Source: Protostelium mycophagum (lineage: Eukaryota > Evosea > Variosea > Protosteliida > Protosteliaceae). Taken from it: 64,000 nucleotides of DNA. Below, one piece after another: positions 1 to 13,139 of the stretch (its first letter is position 1; each line of letters opens with the position of its first letter). The stretch spans positions 165,323-229,322 of the forward strand of contig KV921028.1 of the NCBI GenBank assembly GCA_002081555.1, in the 5' to 3' direction. Position numbers and translations under genes: made by a program. The notes under the pieces were generated by a model, which did not search any database, had not been told where the DNA came from, and saw only the letters and a program-made list of their open reading frames with translations.

Positions 1-3000
1 CTTGGAGAGTTGTGGGTAGAGTGTGTCTCTCAACACCCCGACGATCCACTTCTCTTCCATTTGTAACTGCGAAAAATGAATCTTCTGTTGTGTTTCTGGT
101 AGTTTGTAGGATTTAGGAGGTTGCATCGTGATTGTAATAGGTTATGTTGATGTTAAGGCAGCCAGTTGGATCTGTACTTATCTTCCCAGCAAAAAAGTCA
201 CCAAAAGGCAAGAAGAAATGCGGCAAAGCCGCATGCCAAGAAACACTATGATCACGGAGAATAATATTCCACCTGTCCAGGTTTCGGCACGTTTGCCGCC
301 GTCTCTACCGCCTTAGCCCTCGATTGTGATCTCGCCCTCAACGGCACGTTCACCGGAGTAGTACTGGCATTCGTCCTCTTTGCGGCGCATCGGCTCACTA
401 TCTTTGCGGCGAGTCTCGTGTCTATGATCAAGTCTGTGTCGCGGGGAAACTGTTGCTTGGCGGTGTGCAAGATGGAGATTATTTTCGCTGCGGCAGTGTG
501 CGGATCTTCGAAACCTGAAGAATCTCAGTAAATTTGTATACATTTGAAGTTTCATAAATTCAGCGGAACAACCGTGACTTCAAACTTTCGAAACGTTTTG
601 ATACCAACGGCAATACACGTGTTTGACACGTTAAGGTTTCGTTTCGGAGGGTGTTAAACACGCAATTGAGGATACAGATCGATTATATCCGAAACGAAAA
701 TTCACCAGCAGCCATGAACATCGTCTCTGTGATGAGTGTGAGGTCCTCTTCTGATGACGTGGCAAGGGAGATGGGCCTGACCAAGGTCTTGATGTTCTCG
801 GATAAATCTTGTCTTCCGTATTGCTGCGGGCCCAGGGTGAAGAACACCCCGCAGGGGGCGATGATGTCTACAATCATCCCGTCTATCCATTGTACATTGT
901 TGGATTTCGACTGGAGAATTCAGTGAAATTTCGTAGATTTGGGTACCTGTGTTGAGGTTTGTATCCGTTGTAGACACTGAGAGATTACGGACAGAACACC
1001 ACTTGGGACTCTGTCTATCTCGTCGAAGCAAGCCACAACACCTGTTCTATTTTTAGCTCCAATCTGATGACGTCACCACTCACCAGCTGAGATGATGCCT
1101 CGGAAAAATTCTGTTAAACTCTGTGGAGTGATGTCAGGAGACACATTGAAAACTACAAATTGCTTTCCAAGCACTTTGGCCATTTCCCGTGTGATTTCTG
1201 ATTTTCCGCTGCCAGAAGGCCCTTCAAAACTCAAATTTTGAATCTTCAGATTTCCCTCCATACCCGATATGGCCCCGACCGCCCCGATATGCATACAAGT
1301 AGACAGCATCCTGAAGTTTCTCTGTGTAGATGGCGTGATTACCAACCTGCTGGAAGAGCCGTTATACTCTCCGCCGTGTATAAATGTACATGAGCTGATG
1401 CATATGCTGAGCTCTTTATCCTCCCAGTAATGTCTGAGGGACATGCGCCAGGCCCCTTCGATCTCTTCGCTCTGCTGGACTTCTGTGGCCTGAAAGAAAT
1501 TCAATATTGGTGATCTACAATTGGGAATATCACAGTTGTAGATTGGCCGAAATGGGAATAAAGGTTTCAAGATTTACAAGAAAATCAGAACATCTCTGCG
1601 GCTTTGCCGCAAACACCAAAAATACACCTTTAATCTCATCACCTGCTGGGGGCGGTTTGCCCATTCCACCAACAGATTCACAAAGTCTCTGTTGCTTTGG
1701 TCGAGTAATATCAACCCCTCCACAGTCCTCTTCCTAGCAGGTTCTTGTGTCGTTCTGATTATATTTGTCAGGTAGCTCAGCCTCTCTTGTACGAATATCT
1801 TCAAGGCATCTATCTTGGTGCGGTTCTGCAGAGCTTGCGTAACCTGAAAATAGAATGAGTTTTCCGCGAAATTTCGGGGGAATTGCTGGGATATTTCGAG
1901 GGGATTTCGGGGATATTTCACCTTGTGTGTGAAGATAATCTGGTTTACGTAATGGACGATTTCTGTGGGCCAAGAGATAATCCAGTCATCCCTCGTCTTA
2001 CTCGCGTAAGTGGAAAGTGCCCTTCCCACCACGTTGTTTATCGTCATGGCAATCACCTGTCATATGTCACAGGATGACGTATGAAAATGACGTGCACGAT
2101 ATCATATGAATTTTCAGGAAAAGGGAGGTTCTGTCGTTGTAGACGTACCTGTTGTAGATTCTTCATCCAATTTGATACAGAGAAGTGTATTCCGACAGAT
2201 TCTGACAACAACACCGTCTCTCCATTACCAGCAATTATATGGCTGATTCTGTCATCCTATTACCCGTCATTTCCCACCGGTATCAATGGAGTGTTAAATT
2301 TTCTCCATGTCGAATCAAATTTTTGTACCACAATGTATTTCATTCTGCTTTTCTACGGAAAAGAACACAAAACCGCGGTGCATTTTTGACTTCGTGATTG
2401 TATAACCTCATACCTTATCTATGATAAGATCTGCCACACCCTCGAAGCACTTTCGAATGATGGATCTGATCTGCTGGTGGCCTCTACAACGGTATAACAC
2501 GTCAAGTGCCTCTCTATCTGATAGGAAATATAGTCTGGGGAATTCTTGCCTCTTGGCCTCGAGCATCATCAATACTGCCTTCAAGATCCTCTCCATGTTA
2601 CGAGTACACTCTTGTACGAGTGGAAGCAGATCCAACTTCTCGCACAATAAAAGGATTCTGAAAACTGTCGGGGATTTCATCAGGGCGTAAAGGTTTACCT
2701 GGGAAGGTTTACGGCCTTCTCCATGATCCTCCTCCAAATGTCGTGGACGTTGTCTAATTTGATGACTCCATCAGATTTCCACTCCTTCTGCAATTCTTCG
2801 GATTCTACAATGGCTCTGTTTCATTTCAATGAGATGTCCGAAATTTCGTGGAAAACTCACGAGTATCTCAAGTACATGTCTTGACATTCTGTCCACTGTG
2901 TCATCAATTTTTGAATGTTGAAAACTGTATTCTTCCATTGGTTTGCCCTGTCCAGTAGATCTTTGACATAAGGCGTGCACAAAATTTTGTGCAGATTGAT

Positions 3001-6000
3001 CATCTGATTCTCCACGACAGATTGGAGATGGGACACCGGTCCCAATATGAGCGTGTCTCGCTAAAAATAGATCAGTCTCGTTGTAGATGGAAAGAAAAAT
3101 CACCCCAGTGATGGGAACGAAGGAGAGGGTGTACGCCTTCAACTCGGCCTGCATCCCCTCCAATGTCATCTCTATTTGGTATTCATTTCTGGCAAACTCC
3201 GTGATGTTGACGATCTACAACGTTTTAATGAAATACGAGTTATTTGCATCAACGAAAAGACGATCAAATTGTCTTTCGCGGCTTTCGCCGCAAGGATGCA
3301 TTTTCTGGTTGGGTTTTGTGAATATTCTTGTAGGTCTTTAAGACATTTTTGGCGTATCTTAAATGTATTGTGTTTGCCCCAAAAATACATTATCCAACCC
3401 AAGAAAACATTTCCAAAAAACAGAATATCATCAAGTCTCACATCGTCCGTGAATCTCTCCAACCGCATCTCAATGAAATGAGCCACGGAAAAACCTTCTT
3501 CCGGTTCTTGTACACCGGTCTGGGAACACACCATCCTCCAGTGTCTCGACCTGACACCTGGGTGACGTAACCTGACAACCAGGGGAATGTGCTCTTTCAT
3601 CCCGTCGATCTCCTTCTTTAATGCATTTCCTGCGGATAACTGTTTGGATCAGTCTCGTTGTAGTCTGTCATTTATCTATTTTTAGATTGATTTTTGGAAT
3701 ATTTTGATTTATATATGATTGGAAAATACAAATTGAATTCAAAAAAAAATTCAATATTTCAAATTTAAAACAATAAAAATATCTTTTAGAATTTTCCTAC
3801 CGGTGCGGGCTTGTTCATGAGATTCGATATGGCCGTCTCGATAATACTCGACGCGTTGTAGATGTATTTACTGAACTTATCCGCATCCACGCTCAAGAAC
3901 GGCGTGCTGAGATACTCACCTATGGTGATCTGCCAGTTGGCAGCTGTCGTCCAAAGAGAGTAAAGAGGATCAAATGCGGTGGAGAACTTGATGAGGGTAG
4001 TCCTGTCCATCGGGGGGATGGAGAGTATCTTTTCGTACGAACCGTATGTCTCGGATTGTCGTTGTAGTTCGAGGAATCTGACACGTGTCAGTCGACAGGT
4101 CTTTCGAGATTCACGAAGAAAAATTTTGGCGCCAAAATTCGAATTCAAACGGACCTCTCGTGGATGGGCGTGACCTTTTCTTCAACATTCAACGCCGCCT
4201 CGATACTATCCAACATCTCGATCAGCGCGGCTTCGTCCGCCAATTTATAGAGGTCATCGTTGAATTCTTTTTGCTTTTTGTTAAGCTCCCTGGTGAGTTT
4301 GTACTTTTGGATTTGGAAATCGGAGAGGGCTCCTTGTACCACCTTGTAATTTCAGTTGATGGGGCAAAACAGTGCAATCCATTTTATGCGGCTCTTCCTC
4401 GCAGAGCAATGTGGACTTTTGCTGCAGTAATGATGCGTGGAGCTGCAGTAAGAGGTTTTATAGCAAAGCCAGAACAAGGTTGCAAACTACAATGCCGAAT
4501 GAATTGAAACACACGATCCGCAAGTGAACACAGTGTCAGCCGTCGGTTTCATTGACCCAAGAACATCATAAAATATATAAATACCGTAGATAAAGAGCAT
4601 GGCATCGATACAAGGCTCCATCGCTTATCAAAGTCCTCTTCCACAAGCTGCACAAAGAATTGGTCCAGCAGTCCGTACCGTTTCAAGATGGCCTCGGACT
4701 CGCCTGTGTAATATCTAAGTCATATTTTCAAAGAATTTTTTCAAGTTTTTTGTCCATGAGATTTCGTTGAAATTTCAAAAATGTCCACCTGTCATAATCT
4801 TGAGCTCTTTAATGACATCAGATAAGATATCAGATCTCTCGGCCAATTCCTCGGGCGTATCGGCCGTCTTATTTATGATATCATGAATATCCCCAAACCG
4901 GGACAAAAGCTGGTCCGTCATCATCATCGTTGTAAACTGAGGCGGTGGTCAGTTGGGGTCTTCATATTTTCCTTGAAATTTCACTGACCTTCCATCTCTC
5001 AATCTGACGTGCGGCGATGTTATGGAGCTGGTTCAATAATTGTTGCCGTGCCTCCCTACAGTCGACATGAAATATGCCAATGTCGACAACCTCAGGCATA
5101 GTCTGAGCTATTTCCCGAGCTAAATTCGTCACTCTCTCCACCTCCTCCCTGAAATTTCTCAGAAATCTCCACCAAACCAGGCGTCTACACCGTTGTAGAC
5201 GGTCATAATGACTCACTTGAGGCCCTTTCTGTCTTCTTTTAAATTGTCAAACTTATCTGCCTCATCGTCTTTCAATACGACTTCGTACTTCTCAAACATA
5301 ATTGTGAACTCGTCGGCCAGGTTTTTGCTCCGAGTTATGATATCTCGGATCGTGTCTTTAGGTTGTCGCAGGTCCTCCCTGTGTACAGCCTCGTACGTGG
5401 CCCTGGAGAGGGGGGTCTTCAGGTCTCGGTTTTCGTCATGGAGTAGGGAGCTGAGGTCTAGCATCGGGATGGTACTTCCGTGATTGAATATGATCTGCAG
5501 TATGGGCATGATTTCTCTCTACGAAAAATCAATGACGATCTACAATAGATCTGGAGATGCGCCAAATATAACTTTTGTTTGTAGCTTTGCGATTAGGAGA
5601 TTTTTCTGTGAGTTTTGTGATGTTTTGGTTAATTTGCAGCAAAATCGCAAAGTGAAAGGCATCTTCACATAATTCCAATAGAATAACAAGTTCTTTGCAA
5701 AATAATACAATATAATATTTTAGAAATACACCGCAGCACAGGTACTATAGGATATAAAGATGTTAAAAGATTACCATGAATGATTCCAGCGGCGGTTGAA
5801 TGACGACTTCGTTGTTCACCACAACCAAACGGACTCCAAAAATAGGCTCAGGCTTCTGCTCCTTCGTAAATTTCCGTGAATCTTCCAGTTTCTTCAACGG
5901 ACTATCATATCTACAACACGTCATCACCCCCTCCTTCCATCTACAACACTCCCACCTCTTGAAAATCTCCATGAATTTCTTAATAGAGTCGCTGAGACTT

Positions 6001-8711
6001 GACCTCAGAGCGTCTCCGACCATTCTGTTGGTCAGACACTCCATCCTGAAGATGTGATGATTCATGTACTCGCGCTGAGCTTTTGAGGAACTTCCATACA
6101 GCGAAGCCCTCGTCAGCTGCACCGTGGCGCCGATCTGTGCTGAAGAATTTATGCGTGTCCACTCCAGTGTGGATTCCTCTACTGACTCGATCACGATGGC
6201 TTCTAAGCGAAATACGACGGTCTCCTGTGGTGTGTAAAGATCACACGAAACGAATAGATAAAATCGTTTATAAGATCAGAAAGACTTTTCACCTTGATAC
6301 GTGAGAGGTGCTGTATCACGCTGGTCGTTTGTAACTGTGTGAAATCCGATATTGAAAAACATATGGGGACCTTTACGGCAAAGTACGGACTGTTTCTGAT
6401 GAGTTGGACCTGTAAAAATCAACATGAGAAAATAAAATCACAATAATAAAACAGACCTGCTCCCAGATGCGTTGTAGTCCGTGAAGCATAAAATCGTTCG
6501 AGTGTAGCAGGTTGGTTTGTAGATTGGAGATCAATTCACCCATTTGGACAGGCGCGATCCTTACCGTGCCTTGTAGCGGTACAAACATCTCTCTTTCTTT
6601 CAACAAGAAATGAACGGACGAAGGTAGCTCATCCTCTATGGGGTTCAAATGTTCATACTCCAATAATCTCATTGCCTTTTGGAATTCTTTGGAGACTCTG
6701 TCTTTGATCTCTTGGATCTATTCTATTTTTAGAATTCTTTATTCTTGAAAATTCTTGTGAAAATTCTTTGAAAATAATTTTGAAATAAATTTTAAATTAT
6801 AATAAACACCTGTTCTTCGTCTTCGACTCTGCCCACTCGGGATATAATAACGTCAAGTTGTTCCGGTAATGGCCCACTGATCTCACTATTATCAGACTGG
6901 TCCACTCTAATCTGTCTGGCCAGTTTCTTCTCATAAACGAGCCTGTTTTGGTAGGCAAACTGTAGCCTCTGAAAGAATTTGTCGTCGCCGTCTAGCCTGA
7001 GATTTAACCTGTTTTCGATTATTTTTATTTTTAGTGAAATTAAAAATTTTAGAGCATCACATCAGGATTAAACCTCTAATGAGGATCGAAAGTGTTTAGT
7101 AAAAAGAACCTTTACCTGGAAACATATTTCTCCTTCTTAGTGTCTTGCCATTCGATCAAAAATTGTTCCCTCTCTGGATCATACGATTGAATGAGACAAT
7201 CTTTCCATTCCCAAGTGCCATCAGAGAAGAACCACTTCGAAGTGGCATGCTTCCCGGGCTGAAAAATGATCAGCGTCGATCCACAATGTATGTATGATTT
7301 CAATGGATTGATCCACATCACTCACTTCGAGGGTTGCCGAAGAGTCTTCATAACTAACGTCGTCAAAGAACTCTAAAGGAAGATATCCATAACCCGCTTT
7401 CGGTTGGCTCTCTGCATCCTCCTTCTGCTCTTGAATCAACTTCTCCTTCGCCTTCTGTTTGTCATCTGCCTCTTTCGATATCTCGAATGTCACTCCCCTT
7501 CCTGGATCAGTATTTTTTCCCGCGAAATATTTGTTTTTCAAAATTTAAATTTCAACCTCAAAAAAATCAAAGTTCAAGATAAAAATAAATCCAGCTTACT
7601 TTCTGTCCTTTTTCTTGTGTAGATTGTCGTAAGTCACAACCGGCACAGAGACTGACCGAACGATTGTTGCGTTTCCGTTAAATCTCGCCAATAAGATCTT
7701 CTGCATCTCTGTATGAGCCTGCGGCATCCTGTCTGTCTCGTCTGAGCGATACGTTGCTGGTTCTGAAGACGTAGCACTGGGCGAGGCGAACATGTTGATG
7801 TGTGATTGGCGGTTAAAAAGTTCATCATCTTCGTCCTCAGGTTCTGTCTGCTCTTGCGGGGCCATCTCTTCTTGTGCAGTGGGAAAAATAAACGGCCTGT
7901 ACAAATTCAGATCACCTAAACCTGTTCCACCTGTGGCGCCATGTCCAACAAAATTGCTGCAGTTGTGCCCTTGTATACACTTGACTTACTTGAATGGAGT
8001 ATGTATACGAGAAGGCCTTGGCTTATTCACATTATGAGAGAAGGCAGATTGTCTTGAAGGAGGTAACGTCGACAGATTTTTTCTTGTCGAGACGGGCGAA
8101 ATTGGCGCGGAATTGGACTTGGGTATTTTTTGATTCCAGGGGTCCTCGTCTAATTTCTGCAATATTTTTCAATGTTTTTGATCATTTTAGTGTGCTTCTG
8201 ACCAATTTTGAGATTGTGGGTGCAGACTGAAGCTGTTTGGAAGTAGCACCAGATTTTCCACTCAGTAACTCTGTAATTTTACGGATACTCTTCGTTGGTG
8301 CAACATCAAAATCGTCTGCTGAATGTTTTGTGTGCTAAAAAACGTTAGATGAAAATTCTACCAATGAAATCGAATGTTGCGGTGATGAAGGCGGCCATTT
8401 ATCTCGAGAATGCAGAAACTCACATGCTCTCTTTTGATGGAGAAGACAGGTGGTAATGAGCTCGAAAGCGGGTTTTCTTTGTGATGTTTCTTTTTCTCCT
8501 CGCGTTGATGTTCTTTGTTTGGATCAACGACTACAACCCACTCTCCTAAACCTGGCAGTGTGGCCTATCATTATTCATATTTCCAGACCATATCATCATC
8601 ATCCTACGCTTTTTGACTGTTTTATGGAAGTTCGTTCTTCTCTTTCATGTTCTTGGAGTCTCTTTATCGCATCTCTCGATCTCTCCTGTATGTTACCCTG
8701 ATATGATCAGA
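1..8711 (-). CDS. Axonemal dynein heavy chain, N-terminal part through AAA1 (partial)
   Basis: Motor subunit of a flagellar inner-arm-type dynein. Many short exons on the minus strand read from about 8,711 down past position 1. In order they give a charged, coiled-coil-like N-terminus (8,450-8,700), a serine-rich segment (8,050-8,320), LYRPFIFPT and IVRSVSVPVVTYDNLHKKK (7,600-7,910), tail and linker exons such as DLWTTAANWQITIG (about 3,900) and LYFLSDREALDVL (about 2,520), then AAA1. Walker A is GPSGSGKSE (about 1,200) and Walker B is ACFDEIDR (about 1,020). These landmarks follow the order of DNAH1/3/7-type chains. The first coding exon and ATG are not resolved; coding clearly reaches about 8,705. 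The sensor-I region is atypical (LGPQQYGRQ where MNPGYAGR is usual). Introns of 40-70 nt carry the recurrent oligomers described in the findings. The AAA2-AAA6 motor lies outside the window. Confidence 0.9.
1598..1612. repeat. Intronic GCGGC-TTT-GCCGC mini-hairpin (example copy)
   Basis: TGCGGCTTTGCCGCA in a dynein intron; a stem of 6 bp with a 3-nt loop. Similar copies are at about 217-233 (ATGCGGCAAAGCCGCAT), 3,275-3,290 (loop TTTC), 46,306-46,322 and 60,236-60,251. All five sit in introns. Confidence 0.7.
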
Positions 8712-9183
8712 TGACAAAAATAACACCAGATGATGAAGATGATGAAATGATACCGTGGACTTTTTCAAAGAGCCATGTAATGTGTCTTTGACCATGCTAC
8801 GGGAGGCTGTCAGGACCTTCCTCACACAAATAATGAGGCTTCTTCCGATGTTAATTTTGGCGGGGAATTTTCCGGTACATTTTCCCAGAGATCACATCAC
8901 CGATGAGAAACGAACACAAACATCAACCAAATTGTTTTCAGCTTCTTTAATACCAAGAGTCAGATGGAGAAGAAACTTGCACAATGCACGCGGTTTGGAA
9001 CAGTGACGGCTCGGTCATCTGTCTGTCACTTCAATTCTCTGCCATGTCTATAAAATGTCAATGTTTTACAACCGTGGATCCAAACTGTTTCCTGGATCAC
9101 GTGTTTGAAACACCTTACTGCAAGGATCCGCTTGAGTGTTTTTTGGACAAGAGACAGAAAGCAGCGAAGGGTACGAAGAGAGG
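8712..9183. other. Intergenic region between dynein and the EamA transporter
   Basis: About 470 bp between divergent genes. Short open stretches exist on both strands, but I find no convincing domain or splice-consistent exon. A first dynein exon (minus strand) may be hidden here, because the first dynein exon I can read starts at a splice acceptor near 8,711. A TTTTGGCGGGGAATTTTCC stretch near 8,850 resembles the E2F-like motif seen elsewhere in the window. Confidence 0.4.
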
Positions 9184-10983
9184 ATGTTTCTGCAGAAGAT
9201 CCAAGATGTCGTGAAACACCCACATTGGCTGGTTGTCCAAAGCCTTCTGATGCTCGCTCAAGTGGGATGGGCTACAACAGCCATCTTTGGTTCTAGGGTC
9301 ATGTCGGATGGTAATACACTGCAATCATCAAAAACAAAGAATGAAAGAAGACAGGACTCCCCTACACCATTTTTATCTTTCTCAGAGGTAACGGATCTGC
9401 CTTGTTATTCCAGATTATGGCTATGGCTTTGAGGTTGGTCCGCTTAAATGATATACATCTCACGAAACAAGTTGGTCAGATTGGAAGAGGGTACAACTCC
9501 TTCGATTACCCTACAAAAGAACACTGTGGTTGATTTTAACCGGTTGTCTTCGTGAGTCCAACCGACATCTTTTGATGTCATTCTGACACCTTCTTAGAGG
9601 CAGCTTCTACCTTTTTATTCATCGCCGGACTTGCCCTTGCACCAGCCTCTAACGCCATGATCTTGTTCTTAACATGCACACTGTGGACAGCGATCATCAC
9701 ACTTCTTTCTGGAAAAGAAAAGCCCCGATGGTTGAAAGTCACAGGTGATGCTGATCGAGATTATGAGACGATCTAAATTCCATTTCAGGAATCATCGTCG
9801 GTGTGGGTGGAAGTCTTTACATGTCTAAATTGGACGAGTTTGATTTCCAGTCAAATGCCATGGGAAACATCGTCTGCTTGTTGCAAGCTCTGTGTTACTC
9901 TGTGTATCTAATTTTGGGAGAAGGTGATCATGTCATACCGTTTTTTAAAGAGGCTGATGACGTGTGCAGGTGTCACCGAGGGAATAGATAGCTCAGTCGC
10001 GACAAGGTGGATAAGCTCTTGGTTTTTAGTTCAAAATGCAGAAAACATTTTGAAACTTTAAAAATTTCTTCAACAAAATAATTCTGAATGTAGTGAAATT
10101 TATTTCTAATTGAAAAAATGTCACGAAATCTAATATAATAATAAATAAACTTTCACCACTGAAAGAAAACAGTTTTATTACGACGGTCGCCTCATCGGTT
10201 CAGACTGTCTTTGTCCTCATCTTTTATTCCAGTGACTTCAGGTTTGTTTTGATCCAACCACAACTCTGCAGCTGTCTTCACAATACTAATCTTTTCGTTT
10301 CATTCAAATGAAACGATGTCTCATTCTGATGAAACTCAGCCTCTCTCAATTTCAGCAAGTGTCTACACTGGGTTACCTCTCCATATTGTATTCCGTGATC
10401 ATCGGTTCAATCCTTCCCCTCGCGTAAGTTTTTACCAAAGTTTAACCCCGCATGTCAATTTTTTTGCAATTATAATTAAATAGAAATAAAATGATTTTTT
10501 TTGTGGAAAAACATATGAAACAACAGAAAAACATTTTAAAATAACATTTTTAGCATTGTCACGTGGTCGTTTCAACACACTTCCGCCCTTTCCATCGCGA
10601 TGTGGTCACCTGTGGAGTCACTACTCGGGGTCGTGCTTGCCATTCTATTTTTAGACGAGGAACTCACGACCAGAGTTGTAATCGGGGGTCCTCTGGTATT
10701 GATCGGTGTGGTGGCAGTTTTGTTCGACCAAAACAGAGAGAAAGGTGATTTCCCGCCATTTTTCACCGGTTTACAACTGTGTAGACGCTTCATAATCATC
10801 ACAAAATCAACATAAAAATCTCTCGTTGTAGATACAATCTGACACATATCAGCCCAAGCCAAACAGTACGCGGTGGTGGCAGCTGACGAAGAGACGGCCA
10901 CAATTGTAGAAGACGACGAGAAATCAGTAGAACTAACTTTACACGTGGAGAAAAATATACAGACCGCAGACGGATCCAATTGA
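9184..10983 (+). CDS. EamA/DMT-family multi-pass membrane transporter
   Basis: Predicted drug/metabolite-superfamily permease with around ten membrane helices; the substrate is unknown. Start chosen at 9,184 (MFLQKIQDVVKHPHW), followed by hydrophobic exons: LLMLAQVGWATTAIFGSRVM (9,240), LFIAGLALAPASNAMILFL (9,600), MGNIVCLLQALCYSVYLILG (9,870), then 10,160, 10,360 and 10,560. The last hydrophobic exon has the typical second EamA repeat end (MWSPVESLLGVVLAILFLDE, then IGGPLVLIGVVAVL). A soluble acidic tail ends in ADGSN at 10,983. About eight exons with GT-AG introns; the 10,013-10,155 intron is longer and AT-rich. The exon near 9,420-9,540 is less certain because it lacks a clean domain match. 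The plus-strand CTATTTTTAG oligomer at 10,647 is inside an exon, coding LFL. Confidence 0.82.
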
Positions 10984-11240
10984 CAGGCAACTTTGCAAAT
11001 AAAAATTTTGGTTTTTTTCAATTGGAAAATTTATTTTTTTCTTTTTCTTTGAACAAAATTCGTTTTTCTTTTGATTGAAAAAATTTTATTTTTTTCTTTT
11101 GATTGAAAGAATATGTGATGATGATGCAAATTCGTTCAGTGATGGAGGGAAGAAGGTTGTTTTGGGTCACCGTTTGAACTAGTGTAGTCGATGGCCATGG
11201 AGAATGTTACGGTTCTTACAAGGATTTGTTTTGAAACACG

Positions 11241-12953
11241 TCAGTATTTTATGTTTCTTTTCTGCCCGATGTCTTGATCATCAAAATCCATGGCGAGAGA
11301 GCGGTAACTCGCAGATATAGACACTATCGAGCGGCTTCCTTTCTTCTTAACTAAGAGTCTGTTGGGGTAGCAGTACATCTTCATCTTGATGAGGGACGGG
11401 CAGGCGTCCATGATCTGGATGGCGACCTCTTCCTTGAAGTGTTGGTTTGGGACTTCATAGACGGTGAGCCTCTCTAATCGTGGGAGGAATTGGACGTACT
11501 GTATGAGGCGGATCATGTCATTCCTTTCTGTCATCTTGATGCGCAAGATGATCAGATTGGGCGGAAAACGGACATGATCAAAGTAGTCAAACATCCTGTA
11601 CATCGTTCAGCGTTTGGTGAAATCAAATTGTTATTTTTACAGTTAAAAAATAGAAAGAGGCAAATGTATTACCGAAGGTATTCTAGCGAATCGATTTGGC
11701 TTAACAAATGCAAAATCTCGGCGTGGTGCACTGCATCAGGCGAGCATCTGACCTCTATCCGTTTGAAAGGGCGGAACTTGTCTGTTTTATTTCAGTCATC
11801 TACAACGTTGTAGACTCCTACCGTTTGACATCGGAGTGAGGAAGTGGAGCAGGTCGGGTGCGAATTCTATATTTAGATGCTCCAAATGTGGCAGGTAATC
11901 CTCCAGCTTTTGCGAAGGGAGAAAGGTGGCACGGCTGATTTGTAAATACTTCAATTTAGAATGGTTCCTGAAGAAGATTTGGAGGTGCTCTGGATTTAGA
12001 TTCTGTGTGAAAAGTCAGTTTATTTTTGCACGATATGTCGCGACTCATCTTTTTTGAAGGAGTGGAAATATGCAGCTGTCAGTTCTGGCCATCTGTGCAC
12101 ATTGACGTTTGTATGATAGAATGAAATATGTACACTGAATGGATGAATTTCTCTAAAGATCCATAGGATATCACGAATATTTTCCTCAAATGTTCGCAAA
12201 TCTGTAGATATTCTGCCATCTTGTCATCATTGCTCATAGTGCATCTCGCTGATGTGTCAGCACAAGATGCGATCGATCCTGAAGACATACTGATCTTTAA
12301 AGTTCTGAGAGACTCTGAAACCAAACCTTGCAAGTTCCTGCAATTTTATCATTATCGACGTTGACCGCAGAAGACTCAACTCACTCCACCGGAATAGGGT
12401 TCTGTCAGGTGTCAAAATGTATGTTTTTTGGTGTGTGAAATGTGATGCTCACCCTATTGTGGTCATCGTGGGTTAAGACAAACTTGGTGAGGTTTCTCTT
12501 GACCCCCTTGAAAATCTCGGTTCCTCGATTGTCTTCCAGCCCATTAAATTTGATCCTGATCTCTTGCAGACTGGTGAGTAGTGGCAAGACGTGGTTAATG
12601 TACTCCCGTCGTCCTACGAGCTCATTCTTCTCTTGATCGAAAATGTATAGAGTACGAGTGATGCTAAGAAGTTGTGGTTGCTCTCTCTCTACATACCTGA
12701 CCGCCTTCTCTTGCAGTGGTAAGACGAGATCCTTCATTATCATATGTAAATATATGCCTTTCACTTGCTCATGCATAGATCGATTCAACTTCATCTGCAG
12801 AGTCAGTAGTCACCATTGTGTTTCAACTTGTCACTCACTAGATTAAATATATCTGCATATTTTCCGAGATATGGGTCTCTCTTTGGGTCAAGAGGTGCCA
12901 GAAGATGAATGAGCTCGATGAGCACATCGGTGGACAAAGTGTCGAGACTCATA
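11241..12953 (-). CDS. F-box-like / leucine-rich protein
   Basis: The first exon starts at 12,953 (MSLDTLSTDVLIELIHLL), a typical F-box opening (L-x-x-D/E-V-L-x-E-I). Later exons (12,400-12,800, 12,080-12,330, 11,690-12,000 and 11,241-11,603) have irregular leucine-rich, LRR-like text such as FPPNLIILRI and LPRLERLTVYEVP. The protein ends KRNIKY with stop TGA at 11,241. F-box proteins of this type recruit substrates to SCF ubiquitin ligases; the substrate cannot be told. No zinc finger or kinase is visible. At least five exons; the F-box assignment rests on one short exon, so it is moderate. The C-terminal exon has a basic tail. It lies 187 bp downstream of the fucosidase gene on the same strand. 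Confidence 0.6.
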
Positions 12954-13139
12954 TATTATTAATTTACTGGGTGGCGCAGCGAATACGTCGGGTTACGTTC
13001 GGTAACCCTGGATCCTTTTGAGATCGAAAAACACACGACTTTCGCCGCGTTTCTCGGAAATTTAGAAAACAAGTTGTAGACTTTGACCAACTTTGACGAT
13101 GTCTTTACGATGTCCATGTCCACCATGGACCTCTTTATT

